Shown piece by piece: positions 35,744-44,049 of a DNA stretch of 64,000 nucleotides. Position 1 is the stretch's first letter; each line of letters opens with the position of its first letter. The notes beneath the pieces are model-generated. The model searched no databases. It was not told the origin of the DNA and worked only from the letters and a program-made list of their open reading frames with translations. The translations under genes were made by a program, and so were the position numbers. The DNA is taken from the NCBI RefSeq assembly GCF_900156125.1, contig NZ_FTLX01000002.1, positions 62,001 to 126,000 on the forward strand. Direction: 5' to 3'. The DNA is from Domibacillus enclensis (GTDB lineage: Bacteria > Bacillota > Bacilli > Bacillales > Domibacillaceae).

Positions 35744-37147
35744 ATGACATCATTTTTAACAGACCATTTCCTGCTTTACAACAAAACGGCGATTGCCCTG
35801 TACGAAAAAGCAGCAAAGGACTTGCCGATTTTCGATTTCCACTGCCATTTGCCGCCGCAGGAAATATGGGAAAACAAGCCGTATGAAAACATGACGCAGC
35901 TATGGCTTGGCGGAGATCATTACAAATGGCGATTGATGCGGATGCATGGCATTGACGAAGCGCGCATCACCGGAAATGCAAGTGACTGGGAGAAGTTCGC
36001 TGCCTGGGCTGAAACGGTGCCGCATTTAATCGGCAACCCGCTGTATCACTGGTCGCATATGGAGCTGAAAACGTATTTTGGCGTCGATCAGCTGCTGTCG
36101 CCGGCAACCGCAAAAGCCATTTGGGAAGAATGCAATGAAAAGCTGAAAAAGCCGGGCTGCCTGCCGCGTGACTTTATTAAAAAATCGAATGTTGCGTTTG
36201 TCGGGACGACGGATGATCCGGTTTCGACGCTGCGTTATCATCAATTGCTGGCAGAGGATGACTCGTTTAATACAACTGTGGCACCAACCTTCCGCCCGGA
36301 CGGTGCGCTGTTCATTGAACGTCCGGCCTTTACCGCGTGGCTCGAGAAGCTGTCAGATGTATCAGGCATAAAAGCGGACTCGTTCTCCGACTTCCTGGCC
36401 GGACTGCAGCAGCGTGTGGACTTTTTCCATGAGCAGGGCGGTCGCGCATCGGATCACGACGTTCAGAAAATGGTCTACCGGGAAACGACTAAAGCAGAAG
36501 CGGAAGCGGTTTTTGAGAAGCGAATGAACGATGAATCTTTAACCGAAGAAGATATTATCAGCTACCGGTCCTTCCTATTAAAGGAGCTCGGCCAAATGTA
36601 TGCTGAAAAGAAATGGGTCATGCAGCTTCATATGGGAGCGATGCGCAGCAACAATACGCCGATGAAGGAAAAAATCGGTCCGGACACGGGCTTTGATTCA
36701 CCGGGTGACGGCGATGTAGCAGAAGGGCTGTCCCGGTTCCTGGACGCGCTTGAAAAAGAAGGAAGCCTGCCAAGAACGGTTTTGTTTAACTTAAATCCGA
36801 AAGACAACGCCGTGCTGGCCGGCATGATGGGCAACTTTTACGAAGCGGGTGTGCCGGGGAAAATTCAGTTCGGCTCTGCCTGGTGGTTCAACGATCATCT
36901 CGACGGCATGGAGCTGCAGATGAAAATGCTCGCCAATGTTGGCATGCTCAGCCACTTTATCGGCATGCTGACCGATTCTCGCAGCTTTATTTCTTATGAG
37001 CGCCACGATTATTTCCGCCGGATTGTGTGTAATCTTTTAGGGGAGTGGGCCGAGCAGGGAAAAGCCGTTAATGATGAAGAATTTTTAGCGCAAATGGTGC
37101 GAAATATCGGGTATGAAAATGCAGAGCGGTACTTTTTAGCCCGCTGA
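35744..37147 (+). CDS. uxaC: Glucuronate isomerase (uronate isomerase)
   Basis: Converts D-glucuronate to D-fructuronate (and galacturonate to tagaturonate), in the cytoplasm. The 467 residues fit the family. The amidohydrolase-type metal motif is FDFHCHLPPQEIW, and later motifs such as MQLHMGAMRSNN, PGDGD and FGSAWWFNDH are typical. The ATG at 35744 follows AAGGAGG; a TTG at 35726 would overlap that site. It opens the uronate operon, with a family 2 array before the next gene. Confidence 0.95.
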   Translation: MTSFLTDHFLLYNKTAIALYEKAAKDLPIFDFHCHLPPQEIWENKPYENMTQLWLGGDHYKWRLMRMHGIDEARITGNASDWEKFAAWAETVPHLIGNPLYHWSHMELKTYFGVDQLLSPATAKAIWEECNEKLKKPGCLPRDFIKKSNVAFVGTTDDPVSTLRYHQLLAEDDSFNTTVAPTFRPDGALFIERPAFTAWLEKLSDVSGIKADSFSDFLAGLQQRVDFFHEQGGRASDHDVQKMVYRETTKAEAEAVFEKRMNDESLTEEDIISYRSFLLKELGQMYAEKKWVMQLHMGAMRSNNTPMKEKIGPDTGFDSPGDGDVAEGLSRFLDALEKEGSLPRTVLFNLNPKDNAVLAGMMGNFYEAGVPGKIQFGSAWWFNDHLDGMELQMKMLANVGMLSHFIGMLTDSRSFISYERHDYFRRIVCNLLGEWAEQGKAVNDEEFLAQMVRNIGYENAERYFLAR

Positions 37148-37177
37148 CTGTAACACACGGCTGGATGGCGCAGCGCT

Positions 37178-37285
37178 GACCGGAAAAACGGACCTGTCGA
37201 CCGGAAACGCATAGTGGATGACCGGAAAATCCGGAATCCGGTCATCGCTTGCTCCATTCCGGTCACCGCATGTCACAATCCGGTC
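37178..37285 (+). repeat. Periodic palindromic array, family 2 (GACCGGAA), copy 2
   Basis: Forward GACCGGAA at 37178, 37199 and 37220; reverse (TTCCGGTC or ATCCGGTC) at 37236, 37257 and 37278. Steps are 21, 21, 16, 21, 21, a perfect dyad. The array sits inside the operon, between uxaC and the LarA-type gene. Confidence 0.92.
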
Positions 37286-37331
37286 CACCCGGGGCCACAG
37301 ACAAAAGCCAATGCTAAAGGAGGAAACGAAA

Positions 37332-38612
37332 ATGGGTATTTTACAAGAGCTGTTAAAGGATATCCCCATGCCGAACATGCTAAAGGTGAAGCAGCATTTT
37401 GACAATGAGCAAATTGACGACATTACAGCGGCACTGCGGGAAGGGCTGGACCAGGAAAAAATCAAGTCGCAAATCAAGCCAGGCATGTCAATTGCAGTGG
37501 CAGTCGGCAGCCGGGGCGTCGACCGGATCGTGGAAATCACAGCGGCGACGATTGCTTTTTTAAAAGACCTTGGAGCTGAGCCGTTTATTGTGCCGAGCAT
37601 GGGCAGCCACGGCGGTGCAACGGCTGAGGGACAAACGGATGTATTGCGTCATCTCGGCATTACTGAAGAAACCGTCGGCGCCGAGATCCGTTCCACGATG
37701 GAGGTTGTGAAGCTCGGTGAACTCCAGAATGGGCTGCCGGTTTATATCGACCAGTACGCATCTGAAGCAGACGGACTTGTTGTCATTAACCGCATTAAGC
37801 CGCATACTGCGTTTCGCGGACCGGTGGAAAGCGGCTTGATGAAGATGATCAGCATTGGCCTCGGCAAGCAAAAAGGAGCCGAAGCGTGCCACCAGATGGG
37901 CTTTAAATACATGGCGGAAAACGTGCCGGCGATGGCGAAAATCATTATGGATGAGCGCCCGTTCCTGTTCGGCGTTGCCACAGTGGAAAACGCGTTTGAC
38001 CGGGCGATGATCGTGGACGTGTTAACGAAGCAGGAAATTCTCGACAACGAAAAAGAGCTGCAAGTAAAAGCAAAGGAACGGCTGCCAAAGCTGTTTTTTG
38101 ACCAAATTGATGTGCTGGTCATTGATGAAATTGGCAAAAACATTAGCGGCGACGGCATGGACCCGAATATTACCGGCCGATTCCCGACGCCATACGCAAC
38201 GGGTGGACCGGACGTCAGCAAAATGGTCGTGCTGGACTTGACCCATGAAACAGAAGGCAATGCGAACGGCGTCGGGACAGCGGATTTCACTACGCAGCGC
38301 CTCGTTGACCAAATGGACCGGGAAGCGACGTATGCCAACGGCTTAACGTCAACCGTTTGTGCGCCGACGAAAATCGCCACGACACTCGCAAACGATCAGG
38401 AAGCGATTAAAGCAGCGATAAAAACGTGCAATATTTTGGACTTCACGACCGTGAAAATGGTTCGGATTAAAAACACGCTTGAAATTGGTGAAATTGAAGT
38501 TTCTGAAGCGCTGTACGACTACGTAAAGCAGCATCCGCAGCTAGACGTGCTGACCGAACCAAAGCCGTGGACGTTTGACGAAAATGGGAATATAACGGAG
38601 GAAACAAAATGA
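37332..38612 (+). CDS. LarA-family nickel-dependent racemase/epimerase
   Basis: A 426-residue LarA homologue. LarA enzymes use the nickel-pincer nucleotide to shift hydride at the alpha-carbon of a 2-hydroxy acid. Visible motifs are VAVGSRGVDRIVEI, VPSMGSHGGATAEGQ, NRIKPHTAFRGPVESGLMKM and the pincer-lysine region (probably Lys in ISIGLGKQKGAEACH). The ATG at 37332 follows AAAGGAGG. Known LarA relatives include lactate, malate and phenyllactate racemases and a gluconate 2-epimerase. Between uxaC, an SDR and gluconokinase, mannonate/gluconate epimerisation is the best guess, but it is not proven. Confidence 0.85.
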   Translation: MGILQELLKDIPMPNMLKVKQHFDNEQIDDITAALREGLDQEKIKSQIKPGMSIAVAVGSRGVDRIVEITAATIAFLKDLGAEPFIVPSMGSHGGATAEGQTDVLRHLGITEETVGAEIRSTMEVVKLGELQNGLPVYIDQYASEADGLVVINRIKPHTAFRGPVESGLMKMISIGLGKQKGAEACHQMGFKYMAENVPAMAKIIMDERPFLFGVATVENAFDRAMIVDVLTKQEILDNEKELQVKAKERLPKLFFDQIDVLVIDEIGKNISGDGMDPNITGRFPTPYATGGPDVSKMVVLDLTHETEGNANGVGTADFTTQRLVDQMDREATYANGLTSTVCAPTKIATTLANDQEAIKAAIKTCNILDFTTVKMVRIKNTLEIGEIEVSEALYDYVKQHPQLDVLTEPKPWTFDENGNITEETK

Positions 38613-39379
38613 ATACATTATTTGATTTAAGCGGAAAAACAGCCGTCGCGATCGGCGGCAACAGCGTTTTGGGCGCTTCGATGGCAAAAGGGCTTGCCGC
38701 TCACGGAGCGAAGGTAGCCATTGTCGGACGCAATTTGGACAAAGCAAATGAAGTCGTGAAGGAAATTCAGGAAATGGGCGGCGAAGCGAAAGCATTTCAG
38801 GCAGATGTCGTGTCGAGAAAAGCGCTTGAACAAGCGGCTGCAGACATTGAAGCGTGGAGCGGCGGATGGGATATTTTGCTGAACGCACCGGGAAAAAACA
38901 GCACGACGCCGTTTTTTGATTTGGAGATGGACGAGTGGGATGATATTATGAATGTAAATTTAAAAGGAATCGTTGTGACGTGCCAGGTGTTTGCGAAGCG
39001 CATGATTGAGCAGAAGCGAGTGGGAAGCATCATTAACATTTCCTCGGTTTCTTCTACAACGCCACTGTCTAAAGTGTTCACATATTCTGTTTCAAAAGCG
39101 GGATTAAACAGTGTGACACAATTTTTGGCACGGGAGTTTGCAACGGAAGGCATTCGCGTAAACGCTATCATTCCAGGCTTTTTCCCAGCGGAACAAAACC
39201 GGAAGATTTTAAGCGAGGAGCGGACAGAATCTATTATGAACCATACGCCGATGCGCCGGTTTGGTGATCCGGATGAACTGCAGGGCGCCGCTGTGTTTTT
39301 AGCGTCAGACAAGGCATCAAGCTTTGTGACCGGCACAACGATCCGGGTGGACGGCGGATTTGGCAGCATGACGATTTAA
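38609..39379 (+). CDS. Short-chain dehydrogenase, probable D-mannonate oxidoreductase (YjmF/UxuB type)
   Basis: A 256-residue SDR. The nucleotide motif is GNSVLGASMAKGLAAHG, with NAPGKN in place of the NAGI loop, catalytic Ser in ISSVSS, and Tyr-Lys in YSVSKAGLN. B. subtilis YjmF, an SDR in the uxaC cluster, reduces fructuronate to D-mannonate; this gene has the same company. It overlaps the LarA gene by 4 bp and is thus translationally coupled. KduD-like activity on other keto acids is an alternative. Confidence 0.8.
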   Translation: MNTLFDLSGKTAVAIGGNSVLGASMAKGLAAHGAKVAIVGRNLDKANEVVKEIQEMGGEAKAFQADVVSRKALEQAAADIEAWSGGWDILLNAPGKNSTTPFFDLEMDEWDDIMNVNLKGIVVTCQVFAKRMIEQKRVGSIINISSVSSTTPLSKVFTYSVSKAGLNSVTQFLAREFATEGIRVNAIIPGFFPAEQNRKILSEERTESIMNHTPMRRFGDPDELQGAAVFLASDKASSFVTGTTIRVDGGFGSMTI

Positions 39380-39397
39380 CAGGAAGGGTGAAAAAGG

Positions 39398-40216
39398 ATG
39401 GCAGAGGAAAAATACGGGAAGCTGCAGGAGATTCTTCGGGACATGGGGTCCGTTGTCGTCGCTTTTTCCGGCGGCGTTGACAGCACCTTTTTATTAAAAG
39501 CGGCTGTGGAGACATTAGGCGAACAGCAGGTGCTGGCCGTCACAGCGGATTCAGAAACCTATCCATCAAGCGAGCTGGAGGAAGCGAAAACGCTTGCTGC
39601 GCTGATCGGCGCGCGGCATATGGTCATCGAAACATCGGAGCTTGCGATTCCGGGCTATACGGAAAATGATCAAAACCGGTGCTACTTCTGTAAAAGCAGC
39701 TTATTCGACCATTTGATTCCGGTGCTTGAGGAGCGCGGCTTCGGCAATATCGTCTACGGTGTCATCGCGGATGACATGAATGAATTCCGGCCGGGCATGA
39801 AGGCAGCCAAGGAAAAAAACATTCGCGGGCCGCTTCAGGAAGCGAATTTATTTAAAGAAGAAATTCGCCAGCTGTCCAAGCAGCTGGACCTGCCGACCTG
39901 GGACAAGCCATCCTTTGCCTGCCTGTCGTCACGAATCGCTTACGGAGAAACAATCACACAGGAAAAGTTAACAAAAGTGGATAAAGCGGAGGCATACTTG
40001 AAGTCACTTTCTATCCGCCAGGTTCGTGTCCGCACACACGGCGACACAGCACGGATTGAAGTGGAGCCGGGTGATATGCAGCTGGTGCTTGACTATCATG
40101 CTGCCATCGACAAACGGCTCAAGCAGTTCGGCTACAAGTACGTATCGCTTGATCTGGCTGGCTATCAAAGCGGCAGCATGAATAAATCGCTGGAGAGGGA
40201 TATTCAGAATGTCTAA
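39398..40216 (+). CDS. larE: LarE, sulfur transferase for the nickel-pincer cofactor
   Basis: ATP-dependent sulfur insertase of the nickel-pincer nucleotide pathway, 272 residues. The PP-loop is AFSGGVDSTFLLKA. Cys175 (PSFACLSSRI) is at the position of the sacrificial Cys176 of Lactobacillus plantarum LarE. Two more cysteines form CYFC (Cys95, Cys98), which could allow a cluster-bound, recycling enzyme. It starts 18 bp after the SDR and overlaps gluconokinase by 8 bp, tying cofactor synthesis to the sugar-acid operon. Confidence 0.92.
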   Translation: MAEEKYGKLQEILRDMGSVVVAFSGGVDSTFLLKAAVETLGEQQVLAVTADSETYPSSELEEAKTLAALIGARHMVIETSELAIPGYTENDQNRCYFCKSSLFDHLIPVLEERGFGNIVYGVIADDMNEFRPGMKAAKEKNIRGPLQEANLFKEEIRQLSKQLDLPTWDKPSFACLSSRIAYGETITQEKLTKVDKAEAYLKSLSIRQVRVRTHGDTARIEVEPGDMQLVLDYHAAIDKRLKQFGYKYVSLDLAGYQSGSMNKSLERDIQNV

Positions 40217-41684
40217 ACAGTTTGTAATTGGTCTTGATCTTGGAACAACAAGCGTAAAAGCAGTTGTGTTTAACCGGCAGGGCAATGTCGTCGCCGAAAC
40301 AGAACAGCTGAATACGTCATTTTATCCGGAGCCTGGCTTTGTTGAGCAGGACCCGGATGTAATCGTATCCGCGTCTGTTTTTGTGTTGAAGGCAGCGATG
40401 GAGCAAGCGGATATTACGGCGGAGGAGCTGCTGTCGGTCGGGTTCTCCTGCGCGATGCACTCTCTCATCTGTGTAGATGAAAACGGACGGGCTCTATCCC
40501 GGGCCATGACCTGGGCAGATGGCCGAAGCAGTGAACAGGCAGCCCGGCTGCTGCAGGAGCAGGGCACGGCCTTTTACGAAAAAACAGGAACGCCTATTCA
40601 TCCGATGTCACCGCTGACGAAATTCATTTGGATGAAAGAAACCGGCTACGCGCCTTTTCATGAGGCAGCGTATTTTATGTCGTTAAAGGAATACGTGCTG
40701 TATCACTGGTTTAACGAGCGTGTGGTTGATTATTCTATGGCATCGGCAAGCGGCTTATTGAACGGTGCCTTGCTGAAGTGGGATGAGGACATTCTTGCTC
40801 ATATTGGCGTTGACAAGCAGCAGCTGTCCACACCGGTGCCGCCGACGTATAAGCTGACCGGCTTAAATGAGATCGTAGCGAAGTATATTGGCATTCCATC
40901 GGACCTTCCCTTTGTAATCGGGGCAGCGGACGGTCAGCTGGCGAACCTTGGCAGCGGGGCGATCCTGCCGGGAGAGGTGGCCATAACAGCCGGCACGAGC
41001 GGAGCCGTCCGTCAATGGACAAACGAGTTTCGCGCCAGTGAAAAGCATGAAACCTTTTGCTACATGTTCACAGAAAATACGGCGATTATCGGCGGGCCGA
41101 CCAACAATGGCGGCATTGCACTGGAATGGCTGAAGAAAACATTAAACTATTCCGGAACGTATACAGAATTTACCGAAGAAGCCGCGCAGGTGGAGCCGGG
41201 GGCAGACGGATTGTTCTTTTTGCCGTATATTAATGGAGAACGGGCACCGCTTTGGAACCAGAATGCGCGCGGAACGTTTTTCGGCTTGAGCATTACGCAT
41301 GAGCACCCGCATTTTGTCCGGTCTGTGTTAGAAGGGATCACCTTTAATCTGTACCAGATCGCAGAAGCGCTGGAACGGATCGCCGGTCCTTCGGAGAAAA
41401 TTTATGTAAATGGCGGTCTCGCACGTTCGCCGATCTGGATTCAACTGCTCGCAGACGTGTTCGGCAAAAACGTCTACATGTCTGAAAGCCATCATAGTGC
41501 GGCCTGGGGCGCGGCATGGACAGCGCTCGTCGCTCTTGGTGAAGTGGATTCCTTTAAAGAGATCAAAGAAAATGTACCGCCCGGCGATGTCGTTGAGCCT
41601 GACATGGACCGCCATCAAACCTATCAAGCGCTTTATCAGACGTATGCTGCGCTCGCTGCGGATACCGCTAAATATTTTAAATAA
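40209..41684 (+). CDS. gntK: Gluconokinase (FGGY family)
   Basis: Phosphorylates D-gluconate to 6-phosphogluconate. The 491-residue FGGY kinase starts VIGLDLGTTSVKAVVFN, has TGTPIHPMSPLTKFIW typical of GntK, the catalytic Asp in GAADGQLANLGSG and the ATP motif YVNGGLARSPIWIQ. Other FGGY substrates (xylulose, ribulose) are less likely given these motifs and the LarA and Gnd neighbours. The start overlaps larE by 8 bp. Confidence 0.88.
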   Translation: MSKQFVIGLDLGTTSVKAVVFNRQGNVVAETEQLNTSFYPEPGFVEQDPDVIVSASVFVLKAAMEQADITAEELLSVGFSCAMHSLICVDENGRALSRAMTWADGRSSEQAARLLQEQGTAFYEKTGTPIHPMSPLTKFIWMKETGYAPFHEAAYFMSLKEYVLYHWFNERVVDYSMASASGLLNGALLKWDEDILAHIGVDKQQLSTPVPPTYKLTGLNEIVAKYIGIPSDLPFVIGAADGQLANLGSGAILPGEVAITAGTSGAVRQWTNEFRASEKHETFCYMFTENTAIIGGPTNNGGIALEWLKKTLNYSGTYTEFTEEAAQVEPGADGLFFLPYINGERAPLWNQNARGTFFGLSITHEHPHFVRSVLEGITFNLYQIAEALERIAGPSEKIYVNGGLARSPIWIQLLADVFGKNVYMSESHHSAAWGAAWTALVALGEVDSFKEIKENVPPGDVVEPDMDRHQTYQALYQTYAALAADTAKYFK

Positions 41685-41749
41685 GCAATTTGAAAGTGGC
41701 CGGTCAGTCAGTGATCGGCCACTGAAAACTTTAAAAGCAGGTGACACAC

Positions 41750-42496
41750 ATGATTGACGATATTTTGGCCCGCGTAGCCAACGGAACATTAACGGCAGCC
41801 GAGGCGAAAAAAGAACTCGGCACATACGAGGATCTCGGCTTTGTGAAAATTGATCACCACCGGCGCCAGCGGCAGGGCGTCCCGGAGATCATTTTTGGCG
41901 AAGGGAAAACAGCGGAGCAAATCACAACAATTATCGAATCGCTGAAATCACGCGGCCATGAAGTGCTGGCAACGCGTATTTCCCAGGAAAAAGCGGCGTT
42001 TATTTTGAATGAAATGCCGGATCTTACATATAACGAAACAGCTCGAACAGTATCCTTTGTCACAAAAAAGCCAGAAGGAGCGGGCTACATTGCCATCGTC
42101 TGTGCCGGCACCTCCGACTTGCCGGTAGCGGAGGAAGCAGCGGTCACGGCGGAAACACTCGGCGTGCCGGTTCGGCGGTTTTACGATGTCGGCGTGGCAG
42201 GGCTGCACCGGCTGCTGGCACATATCGATGAGATTCGCGGAGCCGATGTCTCGGTCTGTGTGGCGGGAATGGAAGGCGCTCTGCCAAGCGTTCTTGGCGG
42301 ACTGGTGGAAAATCCGATCATCGCCGTCCCAACCAGCATCGGCTATGGAGCGAACTTCAACGGATTATCCGCGCTTCTGTCCATGCTGAACTCATGCGCA
42401 TCCGGCGTCAGTGTCGTGAACATCGACAACGGATTCGGCGCAGCGTATAATGCGGTGCTTATTCACCGACTAGCTCACAAAGGAGCCACAACATGA
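41750..42496 (+). CDS. larB: LarB, nicotinate adenine dinucleotide carboxylase/hydrolase
   Basis: First enzyme of nickel-pincer cofactor synthesis: carboxylates the pyridinium ring of NaAD and cleaves the phosphoanhydride. The 248-residue protein has an AIR-carboxylase-like domain with CAGTSDLPVAEEAAVTAETLG and GMEGALPSVLGGLVENPIIAVPTSIGYG. AGGTG precedes the ATG at 41750; a GTG at 41741 would overlap that site. It overlaps larC1 by 4 bp. Confidence 0.93.
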   Translation: MIDDILARVANGTLTAAEAKKELGTYEDLGFVKIDHHRRQRQGVPEIIFGEGKTAEQITTIIESLKSRGHEVLATRISQEKAAFILNEMPDLTYNETARTVSFVTKKPEGAGYIAIVCAGTSDLPVAEEAAVTAETLGVPVRRFYDVGVAGLHRLLAHIDEIRGADVSVCVAGMEGALPSVLGGLVENPIIAVPTSIGYGANFNGLSALLSMLNSCASGVSVVNIDNGFGAAYNAVLIHRLAHKGATT

Positions 42497-43326
42497 CAAC
42501 ACTTTACTTTGACTGCTTCTCGGGAATCAGCGGCGATATGGTGATCGGCGCGCTTTTAGACGCCGGCGCGGACCTTGCCCAAATGGAAGAGGAGCTTAAA
42601 AAGCTGAAGATCGAAAGCGAATATACCATTACCCAAAAAAGTGTAAACAAAAATGGCATTACCGCTGTGAAGTTTGACGTGAACGTGTTAAACGAAAATG
42701 AGCACCACCATCATGATCACAGTCACTCTCACGATCACGATCATGTACACGACCATGACCATAGCCATTCACATGATGATCACGATCATTCTCATGACCA
42801 CCATCATCATCATGACCATCGTGCCTACAAACAAATTACAGACATGATCAAAGCAGCCGGCTTTACTGAAGCGGTGACGAACAGGTCGCTTGCCATCTTC
42901 AAAAAAATCGGCGAAGCAGAAGGCAAGATTCACGGCTTGCCGCTTGCCGATGTGCACTTTCACGAAGTGGGTGCTGTGGATTCCATCATTGATATTATCG
43001 GCGCAGCCATTTTAATCGATCAGCTGGGGATTACAAGCATTCACTGCTCACCGATCCCGACCGGCAGCGGGCATATTCACATTGACCACGGAACGTATCC
43101 AGTGCCTGCACCGGCCACACTCGAAATCCTAAAGGGCGTGCCGATTGCCCGGACATCGATTAAAGGCGAGCTTGCCACTCCGACCGGTGCAGCGATTGCC
43201 GCCGTTTTGGCTCAGTCGTTTGGGACAATGCCATCGATGACGGTTGAGAAAATCGGCTATGGTGCCGGAACGAAAACGTTTAAGGATCATCCGAATGTGC
43301 TGCGCGTTGTCATCGGAAAGGAATGA
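42493..43326 (+). CDS. larC1: LarC N-terminal part (nickel insertion), larC1
   Basis: Nickel-inserting cyclometallase of the pincer pathway, 277 residues, N-terminal portion. It begins TLYFDCFSGISGDMVIGALLDAG and has VDSIIDIIGAAILIDQLGI and SPIPTGSGHIHIDHG. A His/Asp-rich segment of about 45 residues (near residues 72-115) probably stores or delivers nickel. The frame stops at TGA, but the same frame reopens and continues into larC2 with only two codons before its ATG. In L. plantarum the two parts are joined by programmed frameshifting. Confidence 0.93.
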   Translation: MTTLYFDCFSGISGDMVIGALLDAGADLAQMEEELKKLKIESEYTITQKSVNKNGITAVKFDVNVLNENEHHHHDHSHSHDHDHVHDHDHSHSHDDHDHSHDHHHHHDHRAYKQITDMIKAAGFTEAVTNRSLAIFKKIGEAEGKIHGLPLADVHFHEVGAVDSIIDIIGAAILIDQLGITSIHCSPIPTGSGHIHIDHGTYPVPAPATLEILKGVPIARTSIKGELATPTGAAIAAVLAQSFGTMPSMTVEKIGYGAGTKTFKDHPNVLRVVIGKE

Positions 43327-43332
43327 GAAGCC

Positions 43333-43797
43333 ATGAACCGTCCGCCCAATGAGGAGCACCTGGATCACGACATGATCAAGATGGAAGTGAATCTCGATGA
43401 CATATCCGGCGAGTGGCTTGGCCATGTGATGGATCTGTTGTTTGAAGCGGGAGCCAATGACGTGTTTTATACACCCATTTATATGAAGAAAAACCGCCCC
43501 GGTGTCCTGCTTCAGCTGCTTTGTGCTGCCCGGAACGTGCCGGACATGGAGCGTATTTTGTTCCGCGAAACGACCACGCTCGGTATCCGCTACTACCCGC
43601 TCACTGTTCACCGGCTGGAGCGGCAGTTTATCGAGGTCTCGACCAAATGGGGACCCGTCACCGTAAAGTGCGGGCTGTTGGACGGCGAAATTGTGCAGCG
43701 CGCCCCCGAATATGAAGACTGCCGCGCGATCGCTCTTCAGAATGGCGTGCCTTTAAAGGAAGTGTACGAGGAAGTATGGAAAAGCCCTGTCATGTAA
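43333..43797 (+). CDS. larC2: LarC C-terminal part, larC2
   Basis: A 154-residue protein that matches the C-terminal domain of LarC (DMIKMEVNLDDISGEWLGHVM, ANDVFYTPIYMKKNRPGVLLQ, FRETTTLGIRY). It is in the same frame as larC1, separated by TGA GAA GCC, and has its own ATG at 43333 with AAGGAATGAG upstream. It may be made as a separate subunit or joined to LarC1 by stop-codon readthrough; the sequence alone cannot decide. It ends the lar operon. Confidence 0.9.
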   Translation: MNRPPNEEHLDHDMIKMEVNLDDISGEWLGHVMDLLFEAGANDVFYTPIYMKKNRPGVLLQLLCAARNVPDMERILFRETTTLGIRYYPLTVHRLERQFIEVSTKWGPVTVKCGLLDGEIVQRAPEYEDCRAIALQNGVPLKEVYEEVWKSPVM

Positions 43798-43816
43798 AAG
43801 CTGGCGGGGCTTTTTT
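43780..43816 (+). terminator. Terminator of the uronate-lar operon
   Basis: AAAAGCCC and GGGGCTTTTTT pair across a loop that includes the stop codon of larC2. Confidence 0.6.
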
Positions 43817-43826
43817 GCCGGGCGAT

Positions 43827-43932
43827 CGCCGGTAAAACGAAAGAAGCGCTGATAAATCACCCGCTAACGCCGGTAAAAAAATATATCAGCGTTAGCCCGG
43901 TGGATATCAGCGCAACAAATAATATATCGGCG
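43827..43932 (+). repeat. Periodic palindromic array, family 1, copy 4
   Basis: Forward units at 43827, 43847 and 43868; reverse units at 43884, 43905 and 43925; steps 20, 21, 16, 21, 20. It lies between larC2 and the ABC permease genes and covers an upstream pseudo-start of the permease frame. Confidence 0.92.
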
Positions 43933-43977
43933 ATCGCCGCTGATTCTGCGCTAAAAATGTGTGAATTATTAATAATT

Positions 43978-43998
43978 ATTGTGCATTTCTCTCATATA
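43978..43998 (+). promoter_or_regulatory. Shared 21-bp motif before the ABC permease genes
   Basis: ATTGTGCATTTCTCTCATAT with one further A. The same motif, 19 of 21 bases, lies at 49267 before the solute-binding protein gene. It could be a binding site for the YesN-like regulator, or include a -10 (CATATA). Confidence 0.6.
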
Positions 43999-44049
43999 TT
44001 CTTCGCTCGCTCTTTCGTATACTTTAAAAAAAGAGATGGGGGAGGACGT

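Noticed and set aside
42700-42963. Minus-strand frame opposite the His-rich part of larC1
   Set aside because: It is the antisense of a His/Asp repeat, which gives open frames by composition; no ribosome site.
43321-43335. Programmed frameshift joining larC1 and larC2
   Set aside because: The two frames are the same, so a shift would not join them; only readthrough or separate products fit.
43900-44049. Extended N-terminus of ABC permease 1
   Set aside because: It would start inside array copy 4; the ATG at 44050 has a strong ribosome site.
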